From Bog-793 sp963785415 (GTDB lineage: Bacteria; Actinomycetota; Acidimicrobiia; Acidimicrobiales; Bog-793): a stretch of DNA of 64,000 nucleotides. Of the stretch, positions 24,085 to 32,917 are shown in pieces. Within the stretch, counting starts at the first letter, position 1. Each line of letters opens with the position of its first letter. A program made the position numbers and the translations under genes. A model generated the notes under the pieces. The model had not been told where the DNA came from and did not search any database. It was given only the letters and a program-made list of their open reading frames with translations. Location of the stretch: NCBI GenBank assembly GCA_963785415.1, contig CAWAVB010000001.1:930001-994000 (forward strand), given 5' to 3'.

Positions 24085-26019
24085 TCAACCGGGTAACGCC
24101 GCGCAGATCGATGGTCGACCACCTGGTGGATTGTGAATGTAGCAGCGCAGATCGACGAGCCAGACGTGGAGGTGGAAGCCCCCGTCGGAGAGGACGCCTT
24201 GCCGGACAACGCGGGGTTTGTACGGCGCGAGCCACCTCACCGCCTTGTAGAAGCCTTCTCCGGTAAAGCCCATGAGCAACACCTGTGCGGGACGCCGCGA
24301 CTCGATCTTCTCCTCGGACGACGCGACGAGATTCGGGAAGGGCCCGGTGACTGCGTTGAACTCGGCATGGAACATACCAATCGGCTCGATCAGAGCGTGG
24401 GTGTCCTTCTCCGACCACCAAGTGAGCAGCTGCTCGCCGGCGTAAGTGGCGTGGCCGACGAACGCCGGCAGCTCGGAGTCCACCTGGTACTCGTCGACGT
24501 AGGCGGTGTCGCTCCCGCCGAGCGCGGTGGCGTAGGCCGGCACGATGTCGCCCTTTGAAGTGTTCGGGAGCTGCGGGTGCCCCGCTTCGTGGGCCACCGT
24601 GAGGATGAGCAGCGCGCCGGCGACGACGACGAACGCAGCGAGAGGGACCGCGTCGCGCAGCACCTTCGCCGCCAGCACCCGAACCCGGGGGCGGCAGGCG
24701 AGCCGCGTGGCGGCGAGCCAGACGAGCGCCGCGGCGACGACGATCAGGGCGACGCGCCAGCCCCAGGTGCCGGGCTTCATGACCGGAACGTGGGGATCGG
24801 CCTCGTAGGCGAGCGCCACGCCGAGGACGAGGAGCGCCGGGAGGACGGCGCGCACCGCCCGCACGACCCCCGCCGGTGTCAGCGAGGCCGATGTCGCGCG
24901 CCTACCCCGGGCCCCGGCGCCGGCGACGAAGGGGGCGGCAAGCTCGGCGAGCGTGAAGGCGACGAGCAGGGCGACGAACGACCAGAGCAGCGAGGAGAAG
25001 TAAGACATCTCGACCATCTGTACGTTGCCCACGAACTGCAGCCAGGCCGCCGTGCCGAAAGCGAGGAGCGCGGCGAGCGCGGCGAAGGCCTGTGGGGTGC
25101 CGAGGCGGCGGCCGTGGCGGACGAAGACGACGGCGCCGGCGGCGAGGGCGGCGGGCGGGACGAGGAGGTAGGTGTCGTAAAGGACCCAGCGCCAGTTCGC
25201 CGAGTGCCACAGCGCCACCTGGGCCGGGGTCGAGAGGTACCGCGCCGCCTCCCAGGTCAGGCTGATGAAGTTGTACTCGCCCAAGAGCAACCCCGAGGCC
25301 ACGATGAGGAGCCCCGTCGTGGCGAGGGCCGCCCCGGTGAGCACGACCGTGTCCCGGACGAGGTGCGACCGCTCCCGGGCGAGGCGGATGGCGGCGTAGG
25401 CGACGAGGGCGGCGGCGACGAGCGGGACCGCCGCCCCGTGGGCCCAGACCGCGAGGGTGAAGGCCACCGCCGCCGCGGCGAGCCACCAGGGCCGGCGGCG
25501 GGAGGCGGCCGGCATGACGAGGGCGCAGAGCCCCGCGGTGAGGTAGGAGATCGCCGCCGAGTCCGGGTAGTCGGTCCCCCAGGCCGTGACGAAGACCGGG
25601 TTGCTCATCACGACGGCGATGGCGGCGGCGCCCGCCCAGCGGCCGTGGGTGCGGGACAGGAGGAGGTAGAGCGGCACGACGGCGACGAGGGCGAGGACGT
25701 AGCGGAAGGTAAAGAAGCCTCCGACCGCCCCGAAGGCGAGGTAGGCGAGTCGGGCCGGGACGAGGAAGCCGACCCGGGCCCCCTCGCGCAACCGGGCCGT
25801 CGCGGCGAACACCGCGGCATAGCGGGTGAACATGTCCCGGGGGTCGACGATGTAGGTCGTGTGCATGCTCGGGTCGGGAAGTTGGACCGGCGCCATCCCC
25901 CGCAGGCGCAGCACCGCGTAGCAGACGCCCGGTGAGGCGAGGACGGCGATCGCCTCGAGGGCGCGGGTCAGCCAACCGTGAGGCGACCGTCGCAGGAGTC
26001 CGGCTCCGGTTACCATCAC
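24085..26019 (-). CDS. Polytopic membrane protein, GT-C-glycosyltransferase-like
   Basis: This 644-residue protein has about 12 or more hydrophobic helices, spread over residues 15-475, and a C-terminal soluble domain (about 490-644). An early acidic loop (YIVDPRDMFTRYA, then GTDYPDSAA near residue 145) resembles the first extracytoplasmic loop of GT-C lipid-linked-sugar glycosyltransferases, where an Asp is catalytic. No precise family is recognised. It is divergent from the GT2 gene, with starts only about 15 bases apart. It could therefore share a promoter region with that gene and act in the same lipid-linked glycan pathway; this is inference from position. Confidence 0.6.
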   Translation of the reverse strand: MMVTGAGLLRRSPHGWLTRALEAIAVLASPGVCYAVLRLRGMAPVQLPDPSMHTTYIVDPRDMFTRYAAVFAATARLREGARVGFLVPARLAYLAFGAVGGFFTFRYVLALVAVVPLYLLLSRTHGRWAGAAAIAVVMSNPVFVTAWGTDYPDSAAISYLTAGLCALVMPAASRRRPWWLAAAAVAFTLAVWAHGAAVPLVAAALVAYAAIRLARERSHLVRDTVVLTGAALATTGLLIVASGLLLGEYNFISLTWEAARYLSTPAQVALWHSANWRWVLYDTYLLVPPAALAAGAVVFVRHGRRLGTPQAFAALAALLAFGTAAWLQFVGNVQMVEMSYFSSLLWSFVALLVAFTLAELAAPFVAGAGARGRRATSASLTPAGVVRAVRAVLPALLVLGVALAYEADPHVPVMKPGTWGWRVALIVVAAALVWLAATRLACRPRVRVLAAKVLRDAVPLAAFVVVAGALLILTVAHEAGHPQLPNTSKGDIVPAYATALGGSDTAYVDEYQVDSELPAFVGHATYAGEQLLTWWSEKDTHALIEPIGMFHAEFNAVTGPFPNLVASSEEKIESRRPAQVLLMGFTGEGFYKAVRWLAPYKPRVVRQGVLSDGGFHLHVWLVDLRCYIHNPPGGRPSICAALPG

Positions 26020-26034
26020 TCGGTGCTCAACAGC

Positions 26035-26847
26035 ATGCGAATCGCCATCGTGCTTCCCGCCCAGAACGCCGGGTTCACCTTGAAGCGAACCGCCGACGAG
26101 ATCGACCGTTCCATCGTCGACGAACTAATCCTCGTCGACGATGCCAGCGCGGACGACACGATCGAACTCGCCGAGTCCCTTGGACTCTCGGTCCTGCAGC
26201 ACAGCTCCGTCCGCGGTTACGGCGCCAATCAGAAGACGTGCTACCGGGAGGCGCTCGATCGCGGGGCCGACATCATCGTCATGGTCCACCCGGATTATCA
26301 ATATTCCCCGCTTCTCGTCCCCGCCATGGCGGCCATGATCGCTTACGGACAGTATGACTTCGTCCTCGGGTCCAGAGTCCTCGCTCAGAATCCTGTCGCC
26401 GAGGGCATGCCACGGTACAAGTATGTCGCCAATCGCATGCTCACCACGTTCCAGAACGTGGTGATGCACGAGAGGCTCTCCGAGTACCACACGGGACTCC
26501 GAGCTTTCAGTCGCACACTGCTCGCGGCCTTGCCGCTCGAGATGAACTCCGACGATTTCGTGTTCGACAACCAGATCATCGCCCAGGCGCTGGTCGCGGG
26601 CGCCAGAATCGGTGAGCTCTCCTGCCCGACGAGGTACGCGAACGATGCGTCGTCGATCAACTTCCGCAGGAGCATCAAGTACGGCGTCGGAGTGCTGCAC
26701 ACCTGCGTCCAATACCGCCTGCAGCAGATGGGAATCCGCTCGTACCCGTACTTGCAAGTTTCTCCCATCAACCAAGAAGCTCTCACTCGGCGTGGCATCG
26801 ACGCATCAAACCCCACCCAGGCTGAGCCGTCTGCCTCCAAAGGCTAG
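26035..26847 (+). CDS. Family 2 glycosyltransferase (dolichol-phosphate-mannose-synthase-like)
   Basis: This 270-residue GT-A-fold enzyme transfers a nucleotide-activated sugar, in this subgroup usually to polyprenyl phosphate. It shows IAIVLPAQNAG at the start, LILVDDASADDT (donor-binding Asp pair), GYGANQKTCYREAL, the DxD-like MVHPDYQYSP, and LGSRVLAQNP. It lacks the C-terminal membrane helices of some relatives. I chose ATG 26035; GTG 26023 would add four residues. It is divergent from the GT-C-like gene at 24085-26019, which fits a polyprenyl-phosphate sugar donor for that enzyme. Confidence 0.82.
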   Translation: MRIAIVLPAQNAGFTLKRTADEIDRSIVDELILVDDASADDTIELAESLGLSVLQHSSVRGYGANQKTCYREALDRGADIIVMVHPDYQYSPLLVPAMAAMIAYGQYDFVLGSRVLAQNPVAEGMPRYKYVANRMLTTFQNVVMHERLSEYHTGLRAFSRTLLAALPLEMNSDDFVFDNQIIAQALVAGARIGELSCPTRYANDASSINFRRSIKYGVGVLHTCVQYRLQQMGIRSYPYLQVSPINQEALTRRGIDASNPTQAEPSASKG

Positions 26848-26957
26848 AAGACACAGCTTTTTGTCGACGGCGCTCGAAAAAGCCATCGACGTATGTAGTC
26901 GCTAGTTGCGAATTGGTGCGACTTATCATTCGCGCCAGGAGCTCAGTGGGAGGCGTG

Positions 26958-28103
26958 ATGAGCCTTCGAGATGGTGCCCGCTTTGTGGTGTCGTTGATCG
27001 CAGGACTGAGCGCGTGCGTCCTGGCAACGATCACCGCCGGAGCGCCTCCTGCTCCGGCGGTCACGCACTCCGGCTCCGACATTCGGACCGCTGCGTACCA
27101 CCGGGCCACTGCGCCTCGTCTCGGCGCAATGGTGTTTGCCGTCGGACGTGAGGATCAACGTCGCCTCGACGAATCACGCCCTGAAGCGGCCAGTAGGTCC
27201 ACCTTGCGCATCACAACGACATCGCTCGCGAAGGCGACCGTGGGAGTCACCTACTCAGCAACTCTTGAGGCGTCGGGGGGGACTGCTCCCTTCAGGTGGC
27301 GAGTCGTCGGAGCTGCAGGTCCACCACCGGGTATCACCCTCTCCTCTGGGGGCAGGCTCCGGGGAGATCCGACAGCTTCGGGGTACTACCAGTTCACGGT
27401 GCGGGTGACGGATTCCTCGACGCCGTCCCGCCACACGACGAAAGCGTTAGTGACGTTGCCGGTGTACGAGCGGGCACCGCGCACGGACCACCCCGCGAAT
27501 TGGTCGGGAAACGAATTCGAGGGCGGCCCGTTCACGGCAGTAATCGGGAACTTCAACGTGCCCAGTCTCCGTCCGTCACCGGGTGACACGTTCACCTCGG
27601 AATGGGTGGGAATCGACGGCGCGACGAATTCCTCGCTCATTCAGGCCGGCGTCACCGAGGAATACGACGCCGCGACGAAGTCGGTGCTAACGGGTGCTTG
27701 GTGGGAAATACTTCCGGCAGCAAGCACTCCGATCCCGATGACGGTCAATCCCGGCGATGAATGCATGGTGACCATATATCAAGTTTCCGGAGCAACCTGG
27801 TCGATCACGCTCTCCGACACCACGACCGGACAGTCCTTCAACACCGAGAAGAGTTACTCGGGACCCGGTGCGACAGAGGAATGGATCGTCGAAGCTCCAT
27901 TGAACGAGCGCACGGGCAAAGAGGACACACTTGGCCATTTCTCGCCTGACGTGACGTTCAGCAACATGCGCGCCACCGGCACAGTCACGGCCTGGGCAAA
28001 GGACATCATGGTTCAGAACGGCGTGCGTGTCTCTGTTCCGTCAACCCTCGGGACGTACGGCTTCACGGTCGCGTACGGGAGTGCAACTCCTTTGTCGAGC
28101 TAG
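26958..28103 (+). CDS. Secreted G1 (eqolisin) glutamic peptidase with putative Ig-like domain
   Basis: This 381-residue secreted protein starts at ATG 26958, with GGGAGG just upstream. A signal peptide covers about residues 1-30. A putative Ig-fold (He_PIG-like) domain follows (about 75-165, ATVGVTYSATLEASGGTAPF). Then comes the G1 peptidase domain from NWSGNEFEGGPF to the end. The catalytic Gln and Glu are visible in SLIQAG and in GATEEWIVEAP. G1 peptidases act in acid and are best known from fungi, with scattered acidophilic bacterial members. The Ig-like domain may help binding to a polymer. A GTG directly before the ATG could be used instead. Confidence 0.8.
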   Translation: MSLRDGARFVVSLIAGLSACVLATITAGAPPAPAVTHSGSDIRTAAYHRATAPRLGAMVFAVGREDQRRLDESRPEAASRSTLRITTTSLAKATVGVTYSATLEASGGTAPFRWRVVGAAGPPPGITLSSGGRLRGDPTASGYYQFTVRVTDSSTPSRHTTKALVTLPVYERAPRTDHPANWSGNEFEGGPFTAVIGNFNVPSLRPSPGDTFTSEWVGIDGATNSSLIQAGVTEEYDAATKSVLTGAWWEILPAASTPIPMTVNPGDECMVTIYQVSGATWSITLSDTTTGQSFNTEKSYSGPGATEEWIVEAPLNERTGKEDTLGHFSPDVTFSNMRATGTVTAWAKDIMVQNGVRVSVPSTLGTYGFTVAYGSATPLSS

Positions 28104-28302
28104 AAACGACGCTCCGAAGGCGCGCGAAACCGATCCTGCTCCCCGGCGTCCCGGAGAAACAACTGGTTTTGCGGTCACGATCGTCTGTGGAACCTGAACC
28201 GTTTCTCCGAACAGCTTGTATTCGCTGATCACGCCGCAACAAGGATTTGCCCCGGCGCTCCGATGGGCGCGTAAGTAGTCCGCACCATACGATCGCGGCA
28301 CT

Positions 28303-29553
28303 GTGCCAAGCCCTGTGGCAGAGTCGCTGGCAATTTCTCTGCTTGTCGTGACGCTGATCGGCGCCGTCGTCCGCCCCAAAGGCCTGTCCGAGGCGGCGTT
28401 CGCGATTCCGGCCGCCGCGATCCTGCTGCTCTCGGGTGCGCTTCCGGTGGATCAAGCTGGCAAAGAGGTTAGAACCCTCGCGCCGACGATCGGCTTCCTG
28501 GCTGCCGTCCTTCTCCTCGCCAACCTCTGCGATCGCTATGGCCTCTTCGAGACGGCCGGCCAATGGATGGCGAAGGGCTCTCGCGCCAGGCCCGTCGGCC
28601 TGCTGGCGCTCGTCTTCGCAGTTGCTAGCACGGTCACCGCCGTATTCAGCCTCGACGCAACGGTCGTGTTGCTTACGCCGGTCGTGTTCGCGACGGTTGC
28701 GCGGTTGCGTCTACGCGCCAAACCGCACGTCTACGCCACCACGCACCTCGCCAACTCGGCGTCTCTGCTCCTGCCGATCTCGAACCTCACCAACCTCCTC
28801 GCCTTTCAAGCGAGCGGCTTGTCCTTCTCTCGCTTCGGCGTGACAATGGCGCTGCCGTGGCTCGCCGCGATCGGCACCGAGTGGCTCGTGTTACGGCGGT
28901 TCTTCGCCGCGGACCTCGTTGGACACGGCGAGGTTGTGGTCGCCCCGCGACGCCCGGTGCCAGTTTTCGCCACCGTGATCGTGGGCCTCACGCTTGTCGG
29001 GTTCTTCGTGACGTCGAGCCTCAAGATGGACCCCGCCTTCGCGGCCCTCGGCGGCGCCCTCATACTTGGTCTTCCGGCGCTCTTCCGCCGGCGAGCGACG
29101 TTGCGCGACCTCGCTCTCGCGGTCGACCTTCCCTTCCTCGCCTTCGTGCTCGCCCTCGGCATCGTCGTGAAGGCCGTCTCCCTTCACGGCCTCGGTGGGC
29201 TCGTGGTCCATCTCGTCCCGTCCGGGGCATCGCTTGGGAATCTCCTCCTCATCGCAGTCGTCGCCGCGCTGCTCGCGAATCTGATCAACAACCTCCCCGC
29301 CGTCCTCCTGCTTCTGCCCGCCGCGACGGCCGCGGGCCCCGGGGCGGTGCTCGCAGTCCTGATCGGCGTCAACACCGGCCCGAACCTCACCTACGTCGGC
29401 TCGCTCGCCACGCTCCTGTGGCGTCGGGTCCTCCGCCGACATGGAGAAGAGCTTCCGATTTCGGAGTTCCTCCGTCTCGGCGTCATCACCGTGCCGCTCG
29501 TGCTGGTTGCGGCGAGCCTCGCCCTTTGGGTGTCGCTGCGCCTGGTGCAATGA
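28303..29553 (+). CDS. SLC13/ArsB-type permease
   Basis: This 416-residue polytopic membrane protein starts at GTG 28303. It has about 11 hydrophobic helices, an LDATVVLLTPVVFATV segment and a matching LLANLINNLPAVLLLLPAA segment. These are the inverted-repeat hairpin motifs of the ion-transporter superfamily that includes ArsB arsenite pumps and SLC13 anion carriers. GVNTGPNLTYVGSLATLLWRR is the ArsB-like C-terminal motif. No arsR or arsC gene is nearby, so arsenite export is not supported by context. The universal stress gene follows 7 bases downstream, suggesting one transcript. Confidence 0.78.
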   Translation: MPSPVAESLAISLLVVTLIGAVVRPKGLSEAAFAIPAAAILLLSGALPVDQAGKEVRTLAPTIGFLAAVLLLANLCDRYGLFETAGQWMAKGSRARPVGLLALVFAVASTVTAVFSLDATVVLLTPVVFATVARLRLRAKPHVYATTHLANSASLLLPISNLTNLLAFQASGLSFSRFGVTMALPWLAAIGTEWLVLRRFFAADLVGHGEVVVAPRRPVPVFATVIVGLTLVGFFVTSSLKMDPAFAALGGALILGLPALFRRRATLRDLALAVDLPFLAFVLALGIVVKAVSLHGLGGLVVHLVPSGASLGNLLLIAVVAALLANLINNLPAVLLLLPAATAAGPGAVLAVLIGVNTGPNLTYVGSLATLLWRRVLRRHGEELPISEFLRLGVITVPLVLVAASLALWVSLRLVQ

Positions 29554-29560
29554 TGCCCCG

Positions 29561-30103
29561 ATGAGGGTCATCATCTGGTTGGTCGAGGGGACGTGGCAAG
29601 GCTGCGTCGACACCGCAGCCCGATACGTTCCCTCCGACGCCCACGTCGAACTGCTCCATGTCACGCCTTCCGACATCACCGAGGCCGCCGGGGCCGCCGC
29701 CGCCGGCCTACTGGGAAGGATCCTGCCAAGCCACCCACCCGGCCGCCGGATCGAAGAGGTCGCGGGTGAGGAGGCGTCGAGCTTGCTCGCGGTCGCGGCG
29801 GCGCGCCTTGGCCGCGAGGGTGCCGAGCTGATCCATCGCCAGGGACGGGTCGAGCGCGAAGTCGTTCGCGCCGCCGAGGATGCCGATCTTCTCGTAGTCG
29901 CGCGCGACGGTGACCGCTCTCGTCTGGGGCCCCACAGCCTGGGTCCGGCCACGCGCTTCGTTGTCGACCACGCCCCGTGTGCGGTTCTGCTGGTCTGGCC
30001 GGACGAGCCACCCGACATCGAGTCGATACCCCCGCCGCCACCCCACCGGCACGAGCCGCCGTCACCACCTCAGCGCGGAGGGCCGCGCCTTCTGGCGCCG
30101 TAG
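29561..30103 (+). CDS. Universal-stress-protein-like domain protein
   Basis: This 180-residue soluble protein starts at ATG 29561. It has the alpha/beta Usp layout: MRVIIWLVEG as first strand, DAHVELLHVTP, ADLLVVARDGDRSRLGPHSLGP, and VVDHAPCAVLLVWP as the last strand. The GPHSLGPATR region corresponds to the G-2x-G-9x-G-S nucleotide loop but is degenerate. A Pro/His-rich tail of about 25 residues is unusual. It starts 7 bases after the permease stop and may help regulate or protect that transporter; this is inference from the spacing. Confidence 0.7.
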   Translation: MRVIIWLVEGTWQGCVDTAARYVPSDAHVELLHVTPSDITEAAGAAAAGLLGRILPSHPPGRRIEEVAGEEASSLLAVAAARLGREGAELIHRQGRVEREVVRAAEDADLLVVARDGDRSRLGPHSLGPATRFVVDHAPCAVLLVWPDEPPDIESIPPPPPHRHEPPSPPQRGGPRLLAP

Positions 30104-30192
30104 TGGTTCGCCCGCGACCAGCGCGTCCGGCCGTGCAACCAGGAGAACAGCCGGTTCGGCAAAGGGCGCGATGAAGCCGCGTAGCGCCCGGG

Positions 30193-31416
30193 CTACTCGC
30201 CCCAGAGGGCCGCGCTCATCGCTTCAGCGGCCTGCTCGGGCTGTGGGACGAGCACTTTGCCGTAGGCATCGGCCATAAGGCGCGTGGACGAGTAGCCGAG
30301 GACGTGCGCGACGATCTCCGATGGCACACCCTGGGCCAGGAGTATTGAGGCACAAGAGCGACGCAACTCGTGGGGTTGCCAACCGGAGAGACGCGCCTTC
30401 TCCGTGACACGGTCGAAGACCCTGCGAAAGTTCGTCGGGTCGATGGGCCCGCCTGTCCCGGTGGTGAAGACGAGGCCCCTCTCAAGCCAGGCGTCACTGG
30501 CAAGCAGCCGTTCAGCCGATTGGCGGATCTGATGCGCGCGCAGCGCTGACACGACCTGTCGTGGGAGATTGACTTTTCTCCTGCTCTTCGCAGACTTCGG
30601 AGAGCCGACGACAAGACTCTCATCCACGCGAGAAGCGGTCTGGCCGACGGTGACGACGCGGTCGTCGAGGTCGATGTCAGCCCAACCGAGGCTGAAGACC
30701 TCGCCTTTTCGAAGGCCAAGGCAGAGCAGCAGAATGAACGCTGCCTCCAGTCGCTCGCCGTGCGCGGCGTCGAATAGCGCGCGGGCTTGTTGCGGCGTCA
30801 GGGCGCGACTCTCGGATGGGGCAACTCGGGGTCCGTCGGTGAACGTGACAACGTTTCGGGCGATCATGCCCCATCGCTCGGCCTGGCCGACGGCCTGGCG
30901 GAGCACGCCGCGGATGAGCTTGACCGTACCCGGCGAGTATCCACCGGCCGTCGATCGCTCGACCACTCCCCTTCTTGTGCTGACGGGGCGCGGAAGTCTC
31001 GACTCCTGCTTCTGGCTGAGGAGCACTTGCACATCCGTGGGGGTCAGCGCGATGAGCCGCTTGCTGCCAAGAACGGGAATGACGTGCCGCTCGCAGACGA
31101 TCCGGTAGTTGCGGAGCGTCGAAGCGCTGACCCGCCCCGGTACGACATCGCTCAGCCAGCGGCGAAGCAGCTCTTCGACGGTGATGCGGCTGTTCGGTGT
31201 TGGAAGACCTCGGGAGATCTCGAAGTTGAGTTGCCTCACCTTGCCGAGGACTTCCGCCTCGGACCTCCCGTAGACGACCTTGCGACGGCGATGGCCGCCT
31301 TGACTTTCGAGCTGGACCGAGCCCACCCATCGGCCGTCGGCCTGGCGGCGATAGATCGAACCGTCGCCTTGCCTGCGACGCTTGGATCGAATGGTGCTCG
31401 CGGTCACCGTGGTCAC
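30193..31416 (-). CDS. int: Tyrosine site-specific recombinase (integrase)
   Basis: This 407-residue phage or island-type integrase has an N-terminal arm-binding AP2-like region (about 15-70, GDGSIYRRQADGRWVGSVQL), a core-binding SAM-like domain (about 78-185) and a complete catalytic domain. The catalytic residues Arg236 (LGLRKGE), His349 and Arg352 (PHELRRS), His371 (HVLGYSS) and Tyr385 (MADAYGK) are all present, so it could be active. No excisionase or replication gene follows. Just upstream, two near-copies of the motif GTAGCCA occur in the promoter region, possible arm-type sites. It marks the border between core chromosome and variable DNA. Confidence 0.93.
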   Translation of the reverse strand: MTTVTASTIRSKRRRQGDGSIYRRQADGRWVGSVQLESQGGHRRRKVVYGRSEAEVLGKVRQLNFEISRGLPTPNSRITVEELLRRWLSDVVPGRVSASTLRNYRIVCERHVIPVLGSKRLIALTPTDVQVLLSQKQESRLPRPVSTRRGVVERSTAGGYSPGTVKLIRGVLRQAVGQAERWGMIARNVVTFTDGPRVAPSESRALTPQQARALFDAAHGERLEAAFILLLCLGLRKGEVFSLGWADIDLDDRVVTVGQTASRVDESLVVGSPKSAKSRRKVNLPRQVVSALRAHQIRQSAERLLASDAWLERGLVFTTGTGGPIDPTNFRRVFDRVTEKARLSGWQPHELRRSCASILLAQGVPSEIVAHVLGYSSTRLMADAYGKVLVPQPEQAAEAMSAALWGE

Positions 31417-32180
31417 CCGGATCTACTGGCTACATAGTTGGCTACATTTCAGCATTCAGAGTAGCAAAGACAAGGGTGGAGCGGTTGATACTTCTTCTTA
31501 TCTGGGATTCTTCTGTGGATACGAAGGGTGCTGAGTTGTCAACCTTTTGATTGTTGGTCAATTTCTACTGTCTCTCGACCGCACGGTGTTGCTCGGCGCT
31601 CCGTATGTCTAGGGCGAGAGCCGACTTCAACCGAGCGACACGTGGTCACACGCAACGGATCGAGCCTTCGAAAATCCGCGCGCGCTCACGACTCCTCCAC
31701 TCGTCGTCCCACCGCCCCGCTCTCGTCTTTCATGATCCCTTTTGCCCCAAGAACGCGGGCGCAGAACGCCGAACGGATCGGCGTTCCACGCAACGGGGTC
31801 AACCGGCCTCAGTCGGGCGACCAGTATTCGAACCCCCGAACTTCTTCCCTGCCTCGGACCGGACCCTGGCCCGGGCCTGTCCAATCGAGTCCAGCGCTTC
31901 ATCGCTGCCCGGTGTCGTGTTCTCTGGGATTCCGGGCGCGTCAGCTTCTGTCCAGTCCCTGGGCGGCGGAGATGGCTACAGCCAACGGTCGGGTTGGCGA
32001 CCCGAGATCGACTGCGAGCAACGGCGACATATCGTCTGGTCCCCCTGCCGGTGTTCGCGCTCACGTCAGCTCTTCCGGCGGGAAAACAATCCTCGTTCGT
32101 TATGCTCACCCTCGCCCAGCAGAATCGACGACTGGGTATTGAGCCTCGTCGGAGACTCCGACGAGACCGAGAGGTGAAAA
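31417..32180. other. Non-coding stretch upstream of the integrase
   Basis: These 764 bases hold no gene I can support. The first 40 bases contain repeated GTAGCCA/TAGTTGGC motifs, likely integrase-related. Around 31812-31846 a minus-strand segment resembles a decayed tRNA 3' end (T-loop core TTCGAAT), but its T-stem does not pair. A good ribosome-binding site (GAGAGGTG) appears at the right end for the next gene. Confidence 0.5.
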
Positions 32181-32735
32181 ATGCGACGCAAGACCTTCGA
32201 TATCCTCGTCAGCTTTGGCGGCGTCGTAGTCGTCGTCACACTCGTAGTGGCGGGCGCGCTGCTGATGTGGGGCTACAGCTTCACCTCCTCGAGCGTGCAC
32301 AACCAACTGGCTCGACAGGACATCTACTTCCCAGCAAAGTCCGAGATCACCCCAGCGCAGAAGTCCTACCTCCTCCAGTACGCCGGGCAGCAGGTCCTCA
32401 CCGGGCCGCAGGCGAATGCGTACGCCGAGAAGATCGCTTCTGACATCAACGGGCTGCCCTACCACGGCGTCTACGCGAAGGTCAGCGCAGCTGCCATCGC
32501 CCACCCGAAGAATGCGAAGCTCGCAGCGGACGTCGAGGTCGCCTTCAAGGCATCGACCTTGGAGGGACTGCTTCTTGAGGCCTATGCATTCGGCACCTTC
32601 GGGACGATCGCCTTATGGGCCGGGATCGCATCGTTCATCCTCGCGGCCGTGATGCTCGTCCTCGTCCTGTTCGGTTTCTTCCACGCCAGGAAGACGCCAC
32701 CCGATAGGGAACTTCTGCCCCTCAAAGAGGGCTAG
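32181..32735 (+). CDS. Two-helix membrane protein of unknown function
   Basis: This 184-residue protein was not recognised as a named family. It has a membrane helix at residues 10-32 (ILVSFGGVVVVVTLVVAGAL), an extracytoplasmic domain of about 95 residues rich in Ala, Lys and Tyr, and a second helix pair around 135-165 before a short basic tail (HARKTPPDRELLPLKEG). Codon use matches the core genome. The start is supported by GAGAGGTG 8 bases upstream. It stands alone, downstream of the integrase region and convergent with the GH130 operon. The layout suggests a sensor or structural envelope protein; no function can be claimed. Confidence 0.7.
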   Translation: MRRKTFDILVSFGGVVVVVTLVVAGALLMWGYSFTSSSVHNQLARQDIYFPAKSEITPAQKSYLLQYAGQQVLTGPQANAYAEKIASDINGLPYHGVYAKVSAAAIAHPKNAKLAADVEVAFKASTLEGLLLEAYAFGTFGTIALWAGIASFILAAVMLVLVLFGFFHARKTPPDRELLPLKEG

Positions 32736-32778
32736 TTGTTCATCCACGGACCTTGTTGATGCGGATGCAGCCATGAAG

Positions 32779-32836
32779 TGAGCCTCCAGGGAGTGTGGGA
32801 GCTGTTGTCACGAAACCCACACTCCCTGGAGGCTCA
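32779..32836. repeat. Perfect 21-bp inverted repeat (long hairpin)
   Basis: Arms at 32779-32799 and 32816-32836 are exact reverse complements with a 16-base loop. The right arm runs into an IS481-like transposase fragment, so this is more likely a rearranged insertion-sequence end than a simple terminator. It lies between two convergent genes and could also stop transcription from both sides. Confidence 0.8.
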
Positions 32837-32888
32837 GCTGCACCGTAACGCCCCGCTCACCGTCGAGGGACGACGCCTGGTCCGCTCA
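32829..32888 (+). pseudogene. IS481-family transposase, N-terminal fragment
   Basis: About 20 codons read AQLHRNAPLTVEGRRLVRSA, which resembles the N-terminus of IS481-family transposases (LHRNARLTVEGRRLL-type start). The similarity ends within 20 codons and the GH130 gene takes over on the other strand, so only a scar remains. The long hairpin immediately upstream is probably part of the same event. Confidence 0.55.
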
Positions 32889-32917
32889 GCTCTTCGTCGG
32901 ACGACATTGCCATCCCG

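Noticed and set aside
24577..25935. 452-codon plus-strand frame opposite the GT-C-like gene
   Set aside because: Its composition (Asp/Arg/Gly-rich runs) is that of an antisense shadow; the minus-strand frame has clear membrane helices.
31812..31846. tRNA-like minus-strand segment with TTCGAAT T-loop
   Set aside because: The T-stem does not pair (GGGGG against ACTGG), there is no anticodon arm, and no acceptor strand matches. At most it is a decayed attachment-site copy.
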